This document shows positions 1-6,312 of a DNA stretch of 6,312 bases, piece by piece. This stretch comes from an uncultured Clostridia bacterium (GTDB lineage Bacteria; Bacillota; Clostridia; Oscillospirales; Oscillospiraceae), in NCBI GenBank assembly GCA_938023775.1, contig CALJDB010000237.1:1-6312 (forward strand), given 5' to 3'. The notes below the pieces were generated by a model. The model searched no databases. It saw nothing but the letters and a program-made list of their open reading frames with translations, and was not told the origin of the DNA. Each line of letters opens with the position of its first letter. The stretch's first letter is position 1. A program made the position numbers and the translations under genes.

Positions 1-3525
<3,525 letters not shown>

Positions 3526-3531
3526 TTTTAT

Positions 3532-3578
3532 AAAAAAACGCTCCCGCCCGGAATCGGGCGGGAGCGTTGTCGTTTTTT
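3532..3578. terminator. Bidirectional intrinsic terminator between nifJ and birA
   Basis: A perfect 14-bp stem (left arm 3537-3550, right arm 3555-3568) closes a GAAT loop. The arms are mostly GC, with core CTCCCGCCCG. On the plus strand it begins 11 nt after the nifJ stop and is followed, after a GTCG spacer, by six T (3573-3578). On the minus strand the run of seven A at 3532-3538 becomes a U-tract directly abutting the stem. The minus-strand form is therefore the more canonical terminator, but the hairpin can serve both nifJ and the convergent birA transcript, whose stop is 82 nt away. This is seen directly in the sequence; termination efficiency is inferred. Confidence 0.93.
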
Positions 3579-3650
3579 CGAGGTCTTGCGTGTCTCTTGG
3601 CGCGGCTTGAATTGTTCGTTCTCCGCGTCACGCCGGCGGAATATCCGCCC
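3579..3650. other. Short convergent intergenic stretch, no gene
   Basis: This is the 3' untranslated part of the birA transcript before the shared terminator. It contains one small hairpin (GGCGGA at 3635-3640 pairing with TCCGCC at 3644-3649, ATA loop) immediately after the birA stop. There is no U-tract next to it, so I do not call it a terminator. Open frames crossing it show no recognisable protein and no ribosome binding site. Confidence 0.6.
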
Positions 3651-4382
3651 TCATCGCAGCCCCTCGATGTGCGAAAGGCGCACCTCGCCGCTGCGCAGGG
3701 CGAGCGTGCCCTCCGCGGTGCGGACGAGCAGCGCGCCGTCGTCGCCGATGCCGGTGACGGTGCCGCCTTGCTCCGCACCGCCGAGCGGGAAGGTCACGCG
3801 CCTGCCCGTCAGGATCGAACGGCGGCGGTAAGCGTCCAGATGGGAAAAGTCCCCCCGCCACGCGAGCAGCGCCTCCGCGATCGCGGCGGCGAGCGGCGCG
3901 CGCACGTCGCCGCAGCCGAGCGCACCGACCGTGTCCCGCAGCTCCGGCGGAACGGCGCCGGGCTGCAAATTGATCCCCACGCCGACGATGACCTCCCCGC
4001 CGACCGCTTCCGTCAGAATGCCGCCGACCTTTTTCCCGCGGTAAAACAGATCGTTGACCCACTTGACGCCACAGGAGACGCCGGTCAGCGCCTCGACGGC
4101 ATCCGCGGCGCAGACGGCGGCGTAAGTCGTCAGTGCCGCGGGGTCAAAGCCCGTGCGCGGAAAGGCGAGGCTCATATAAAGCCCGCTGCCCGGCGGGGAG
4201 AAAAAGCTCCGCCCGCAGCGGCCGCGCCCCGCCGTCTGCCCCTCCGCGAGCACGAGGCAGCGCGTCTCCCCCCCGGCGATGCGGCGGCGGCATTCCTCGC
4301 TCGTGGAGTCCAGTGTTTCAAAGCAATCAACCGGCACCTCCGCGCGCAGCAGCGCCCGGACGGAGCCCGCTTCCAATGTCAT
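3651..4382 (-). CDS. birA: Biotin--[acetyl-CoA-carboxylase] ligase, catalytic type without HTH domain
   Basis: Cytoplasmic enzyme that activates biotin with ATP to biotinyl-AMP and transfers it to the lysine of biotin carrier domains, such as that of acetyl-CoA carboxylase. The product is 243 aa from the ATG at 4382. Motifs: TLDSTSEE (23-30), the biotinyl-AMP loop EGQTAGRGRCGR (47-58), KWVNDL (107-112; V where many homologues have P), KKVGGIL with the catalytic lysine region (117-123), and GVGINL (134-139). Residues from about 190 form the small C-terminal domain. The N-terminal winged-helix repressor domain is absent (the protein begins about 20 residues before the catalytic core), so this is a group I ligase not expected to bind DNA. 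The frame could be extended to a TTG at 4403, but that codon has no ribosome binding site, whereas the ATG sits 7 nt after GGAGGA. It follows acpP by 70 nt across an intrinsic terminator. The enzyme call is secure. Confidence 0.95.
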   Translation of the reverse strand: MTLEAGSVRALLRAEVPVDCFETLDSTSEECRRRIAGGETRCLVLAEGQTAGRGRCGRSFFSPPGSGLYMSLAFPRTGFDPAALTTYAAVCAADAVEALTGVSCGVKWVNDLFYRGKKVGGILTEAVGGEVIVGVGINLQPGAVPPELRDTVGALGCGDVRAPLAAAIAEALLAWRGDFSHLDAYRRRSILTGRRVTFPLGGAEQGGTVTGIGDDGALLVRTAEGTLALRSGEVRLSHIEGLR

Positions 4383-4389
4383 CGTTTTT

Positions 4390-4395
4390 TCCTCC
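4390..4395 (-). promoter_or_regulatory. Ribosome binding site that fixes the birA start
   Basis: The minus strand reads GGAGGA here, followed by AAAAACG and then ATG at 4382-4380. The 7-nt spacing is near ideal. This site lies inside the longer frame that begins with TTG at 4403, which argues that the TTG is not the start and that BirA has 243 rather than 250 residues. Confidence 0.85.
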
Positions 4396-4408
4396 GATCC
4401 CAATGCTC

Positions 4409-4442
4409 AAAAAATGGGAGACCGGCAAAGCCAGCCTCCCAT
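4409..4442 (-). terminator. Intrinsic terminator after acpP, just upstream of birA
   Basis: Read on the minus strand, a 13-bp stem (first arm at 4442-4430, second arm at 4426-4414) closes a TTT loop. Two of the pairs are G-U wobbles and the outer seven (ATGGGAG/CTCCCAT) are perfect. The stem runs into a six-T stretch (4414-4409). It starts 10 nt after the acpP stop codon and ends about 27 nt before the birA ATG. It should end the yidC-jag-acpP message, wholly or partly. The structure is seen directly; its strength is inferred. Confidence 0.85.
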
Positions 4443-4452
4443 CCTTGCTTTT

Positions 4453-4680
4453 TCAGATCATCGCCTCGATGAAGTCGACAACCTCGCGAACGGTGTAGAG
4501 CTCGCGGACGCGCTCATCGGTGATGATGAGATTGAACTCATCCTCCATGCAGGAGATCAGCTCCACGACGTCGAGCGAGTCGGCGCCGAGATCGTCCACG
4601 ATGTTCGTGTCCATGGTGATCGTGCTCTCGTCCACGCCGAACTGGGACGCCAGGAGCTCACAGAGCTTTTCGTAAACCAT
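4453..4680 (-). CDS. acpP: Acyl carrier protein
   Basis: Small cytoplasmic carrier of acyl intermediates, 75 aa. The signature DDLGADSLDVVEL (29-41) contains Ser35, the expected site for 4'-phosphopantetheine. Helix I (VYEKLCELLASQFGV) and the acidic helix II after the serine fit the four-helix ACP fold, and the length is typical. The region after helix II departs from the common E-x-F-x-x-x-I-P-D-E-D-A pattern: it reads EDEFNLIITDERVRELYTV (46-64), replacing the usual IPDEDAEK with two Arg and no Pro. This may indicate a secondary or specialised carrier rather than the main fatty-acid ACP. It sits 30 nt after jag and is followed by a terminator, so it is the last gene of the yidC-jag unit. 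The symbol acpP is given for the family; whether this is the sole or an extra ACP cannot be told from the window. Confidence 0.93.
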   Translation of the reverse strand: MVYEKLCELLASQFGVDESTITMDTNIVDDLGADSLDVVELISCMEDEFNLIITDERVRELYTVREVVDFIEAMI

Positions 4681-4693
4681 ATTGTATTTCTTT

Positions 4694-4698
4694 CCTCC
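4694..4698 (-). promoter_or_regulatory. Ribosome binding site of acpP, long spacing
   Basis: GGAGG on the minus strand, inside the 30-nt gap between the jag stop and the acpP ATG. Its spacing of 13 nt to the ATG is longer than usual, but no other purine-rich site or start codon fits better, and the ACP N-terminus aligns well with the family from this Met. Confidence 0.7.
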
Positions 4699-4710
4699 GG
4701 AAAAATGGAT

Positions 4711-5514
4711 TCACGCCCACTCGCGGCTCTGCGGGCGGTTGTCGCGGTTCTCGGTCTTCTCGTAGCTGACGACGACGCGGCGGTTCGGCTCCACGCCGAT
4801 GGACGAGGTGGAGACGCCCTCATAGTTCTGGAGCGCGGTGTGGATGACGTGGCGCTCGTAGCTGTTCATGGGCTCCAGCGCCATGGAACGCTTATACTTT
4901 ACTGCCTTCGCCGCCATCTTTTCCGCCAGATGGACGAGGGACTCCTCGCGCTTGCTGCGGTAGTTCTCGGCGTCCACATTGATGTGCAGGCGCTTGTCGC
5001 TGCCGCGGTTGACGGAGTAGTTCACAAGGTGCTGGATGGCGTCGAGCGTTTCGCCGCGGCGTCCGATGACGGTGCCCATGCCGCTGCCGCTGAGCTCGGC
5101 GTTGACACCGCCGCCCTCGCGCGGGGTGATGGTGATGTCCGCCTTCACGCCCATCAGGTCCAGCAGGCCGCGGAGATAGCACTCCACGCGCTGCTCCAGC
5201 GGGGCGTCGGCGTCCGGCTTTTCCGGCTTGACCGGGGCGGCGGGCGCCTTGGGCGCTTCGGGCTTCTTCGCGGGCTTCGGCTCCGCGGGAGCTGCCTTCG
5301 GCGCTTCCGGTCCGGGAGCCGGGACCTCCGGCTCGTCCGGGGCTTCATAGCTGATGCGGATGACAGCGGGACTTCCGCCGAAGCCGAGGAAGCCCTTTTT
5401 GGGCAGCTCCATATATTCGAGCGATACCTCGTCCCGCGTCAGTCCGAGCTGTGCAAGACCGGCGGCGACTGCCTCCTCCTCGGTCTTGCCGCTGACTTCG
5501 ATAAATTTTGTCAT
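4711..5514 (-). CDS. jag: RNA-binding protein Jag/KhpB (Jag_N, KH and R3H domains)
   Basis: Cytoplasmic single-stranded nucleic-acid binding protein of the Jag (SpoIIIJ-associated)/KhpB family. In Gram-positive bacteria it is usually encoded directly after yidC and is linked to control of cell division and elongation through RNA binding. The product is 267 aa from the ATG at 5514. Domains: Jag_N (1-56, including LPKKGFLGFGG at 37-47); a Pro/Ala/Lys-rich linker (57-106); a KH domain (about 107-181) with the GxxG loop GRRG (151-154); and R3H (about 182-252) with R221-x3-H225 in the conserved MALEPMNSYERHVIH segment, followed by EPNRRVVVSYE. The frame could extend to an ATG at 5586, but this would overlap yidC by 56 nt and add a low-quality Arg/Lys-rich leader; the family begins at MTKFIEVSGKT. 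The start lies 16 nt after the yidC stop, so translation is probably coupled. Function in this organism is inferred from the family. Confidence 0.95.
   Translation of the reverse strand: MTKFIEVSGKTEEEAVAAGLAQLGLTRDEVSLEYMELPKKGFLGFGGSPAVIRISYEAPDEPEVPAPGPEAPKAAPAEPKPAKKPEAPKAPAAPVKPEKPDADAPLEQRVECYLRGLLDLMGVKADITITPREGGGVNAELSGSGMGTVIGRRGETLDAIQHLVNYSVNRGSDKRLHINVDAENYRSKREESLVHLAEKMAAKAVKYKRSMALEPMNSYERHVIHTALQNYEGVSTSSIGVEPNRRVVVSYEKTENRDNRPQSREWA
5197..5346 (-). repeat. Low-complexity Pro/Ala/Lys linker of Jag
   Basis: About 50 codons between the Jag_N and KH domains encode almost only Pro, Ala, Lys, Glu and a few others. The hexapeptide PEAPKA occurs twice (bases 5293-5310 and 5245-5262), with different synonymous codons, so it is not a recent exact DNA duplication. 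It is probably a flexible, extended tether between domains. Variable linkers at this position are common in Jag proteins. Confidence 0.75.
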
Positions 5515-5528
5515 AGTGCTTTTCTTAA

Positions 5529-5532
5529 CCTC
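5529..5532 (-). promoter_or_regulatory. Probable jag ribosome binding site overlapping the yidC stop
   Basis: The minus strand reads TGAGGTTAAG, in which TGA is the yidC stop and the overlapping GAGG is the best Shine-Dalgarno match before jag. The spacing to the ATG at 5514 is 14 nt, longer than ideal, so jag translation probably relies partly on ribosomes finishing yidC. No better site lies in the gap. Confidence 0.5.
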
Positions 5533-6312
5533 ATTCTTCGTCTGCGTCCTCGGCTTCGTCGGACGCGGGCTCTTCTTCCGCCTCATCGGGCTCCTCGGTC
5601 TCCTCCTCGGCGGGCTCCTCGACGGTCTCCTCCGTCTCTTCGGCGGTCTCGACAGAGTCGGTCACGGGCTCGGCGGGGACTTCGGCAGCCTCGGTCTCCT
5701 CGGCGGCGAGGGCTTCGTCCGCCTCGGAAGCGGCGGCTGCGGCTGCGGTCGCCTCGGCGGCGGCAGCCGGATTCGTGAAGCGGTCTTCCACATAGGCGCG
5801 GCCGCGCGCATAGCGGCGGTTGCCGACCTGGGAGGCGGGCTTTTCGTCCTCCTCCGGGGGCAGACCCATGGCGGCGCGCTTCGCGGCGCGTTCCTCGCGG
5901 ATGGCGGCGGCGCGGAGCTCGTCGCTCTCCGCCTTGGCGCGCGCCTGCTGCTTGCGCTTGCTGGTGTTGGCGTTTTCCTTGGTGAGACCCTCGGCGCGCA
6001 GGCGCTCGGTTTCGGCGCGCTTGCGCTCAAACTCCGCCTCGCGCGCACGCTGGCGGGCGGTGCGCTCCGCAGCCTCGGCTGCGATGAGCTTGCCGTAATA
6101 CTTGTTCAGGACGAGCTCCTGCACGATGGCGAGGGCGCTCGTGAAGATCCAGTACATACCAAGCGCGGCGGGCATGCTGAAGCCGATCCAGAGCGAGATG
6201 AGCGGCATCATGAGATTCATGGTCTTCATGCTCGTCGCCTGCTGCGCGTTCTGGGTCGCCGGCGCGGGGTTGGTCTTCTGGCTGAGCTTCATCTGGAGCC
6301 AGCTCAAAAGCG
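5531..6312 (-). CDS. yidC: Membrane protein insertase YidC/Oxa1 family, C-terminal part only
   Basis: Inner-membrane insertase that places proteins in the lipid bilayer alone or with SecYEG. The window holds the last 260 or so codons; the frame remains open to base 6312. The apparent first Met at 6307 is a TTG that should be an internal Leu. Numbering from that codon, the conserved final membrane region is at about 32-67 (MMPLISLWIGFSMPAALGMYWIFTSALAIVQELV), the usual last two transmembrane helices of Gram-positive YidC. After NKYY (68-71) comes a very long cytoplasmic tail of about 187 residues: a charged, Arg/Glu-rich probable helix or coiled coil (72-147; 21 Lys/Arg, 14 Asp/Glu), a short RRYARGRAYVEDRF patch (164-177), an Ala run, and a terminal acidic stretch (195-258). 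Family tails are usually shorter and basic. It is followed at 16 nt by jag, its customary partner. The call rests on the membrane region and the jag neighbour; the catalytic arginine helix is outside the window. Confidence 0.93.
   Translation of the reverse strand, partial: LLSWLQMKLSQKTNPAPATQNAQQATSMKTMNLMMPLISLWIGFSMPAALGMYWIFTSALAIVQELVLNKYYGKLIAAEAAERTARQRAREAEFERKRAETERLRAEGLTKENANTSKRKQQARAKAESDELRAAAIREERAAKRAAMGLPPEEDEKPASQVGNRRYARGRAYVEDRFTNPAAAAEATAAAAAASEADEALAAEETEAAEVPAEPVTDSVETAEETEETVEEPAEEETEEPDEAEEEPASDEAEDADEE
5534..5725 (-). repeat. Acidic low-complexity C-terminal tail of YidC
   Basis: The last 64 codons of yidC encode 33 Asp or Glu residues and no Lys or Arg. The rest is mainly Ala, Thr, Pro and Val, in imperfect units such as ETAEETEETVEEP. 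At DNA level this is a GAG/GAA-rich, microsatellite-like tract on the minus strand (CTC-rich on the plus strand), and could vary in length by slippage. The composition is counted directly; a disordered state is inferred. Confidence 0.85.

Noticed and set aside
3635..3649. Small GGCGGA/TCCGCC hairpin after the birA stop
   Set aside because: Only six pairs with a 3-nt loop and no U-tract; the strong hairpin at 3537-3568 is the better terminator.
4383..4403. TTG at 4403 as the start of birA (250 aa)
   Set aside because: The strong GGAGGA lies inside this extension at proper spacing to the ATG at 4382, and nothing resembling a ribosome binding site precedes the TTG.
3567..4472. A 301-codon open frame on the plus strand opposite birA
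   Set aside because: Its start lies in the terminator hairpin and the composition is Arg/Ala/Pro-rich without motifs. BirA on the other strand explains the coding signal.
4681..4690. A TACAAT-like -10 box on the minus strand just before acpP
   Set aside because: It lies between the ribosome binding site and the start codon, so a transcript from it would lack the site. No matching -35 was seen; it is simply an AT-rich spacer.
5515..5586. ATG at 5586 as the start of jag (291 aa)
   Set aside because: It would overlap the yidC acidic tail by 56 nt, and the added 24 residues are Lys/Arg/Thr-rich and unlike the family. The Jag_N domain starts exactly at the ATG at 5514.
4279..5778. A 499-codon open frame on the plus strand opposite birA, acpP, jag and yidC
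   Set aside because: It runs antisense through four well-recognised genes, has no ribosome binding site or recognisable domain, and is rich in Arg, Leu and Ala, as expected for a GC-rich shadow frame.

Overview
The window looks like chromosome from a GC-rich obligate anaerobe of the Firmicutes, most plausibly a Clostridia/Oscillospirales-type gut bacterium. That is inferred from the full-length pyruvate:ferredoxin oxidoreductase, the Gram-positive style YidC-Jag pair, a biotin ligase with a KWVNDL active-site motif, and strong GGAGG ribosome binding sites. No rRNA or other direct taxonomic marker is present, so the placement is tentative.

Layout. Positions 1-3525 (+) carry almost all of nifJ; only the first few codons lie outside the window. 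Positions 3526-3650 are a short convergent intergenic region with a perfect 14-bp GC-rich hairpin, flanked by an A-run on one side and a T-run on the other, which can terminate transcription from both directions. Everything from 3651 to 6312 is on the minus strand. In transcription order it is yidC (5' end outside the window), jag/khpB, an acyl carrier protein gene, and birA. The yidC-jag and jag-acpP gaps are 16 and 30 nt, so these three are almost certainly one transcript. A second intrinsic terminator lies between acpP and birA, only about 27 nt before the birA start codon, so birA probably depends on readthrough or on a promoter inside acpP.

How the genes relate. NifJ oxidises pyruvate to acetyl-CoA and reduces ferredoxin. 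ACP carries the acyl chains built from acetyl-CoA, and BirA biotinylates carboxylase carrier proteins such as that of acetyl-CoA carboxylase. YidC inserts membrane proteins, and Jag/KhpB is an RNA-binding protein usually encoded beside YidC. The metabolic link between ACP and BirA is reasonable; the neighbourhood of nifJ is probably incidental, since it is convergent and separated by a terminator.

I see no mobile element, CRISPR array, RNA gene or new defence or metabolic system. The points most worth a second look are the long YidC C-terminal tail ending in a roughly 64-residue purely acidic stretch, the replacement of the usual gene after jag by an acyl carrier protein gene, and the terminator immediately upstream of birA.
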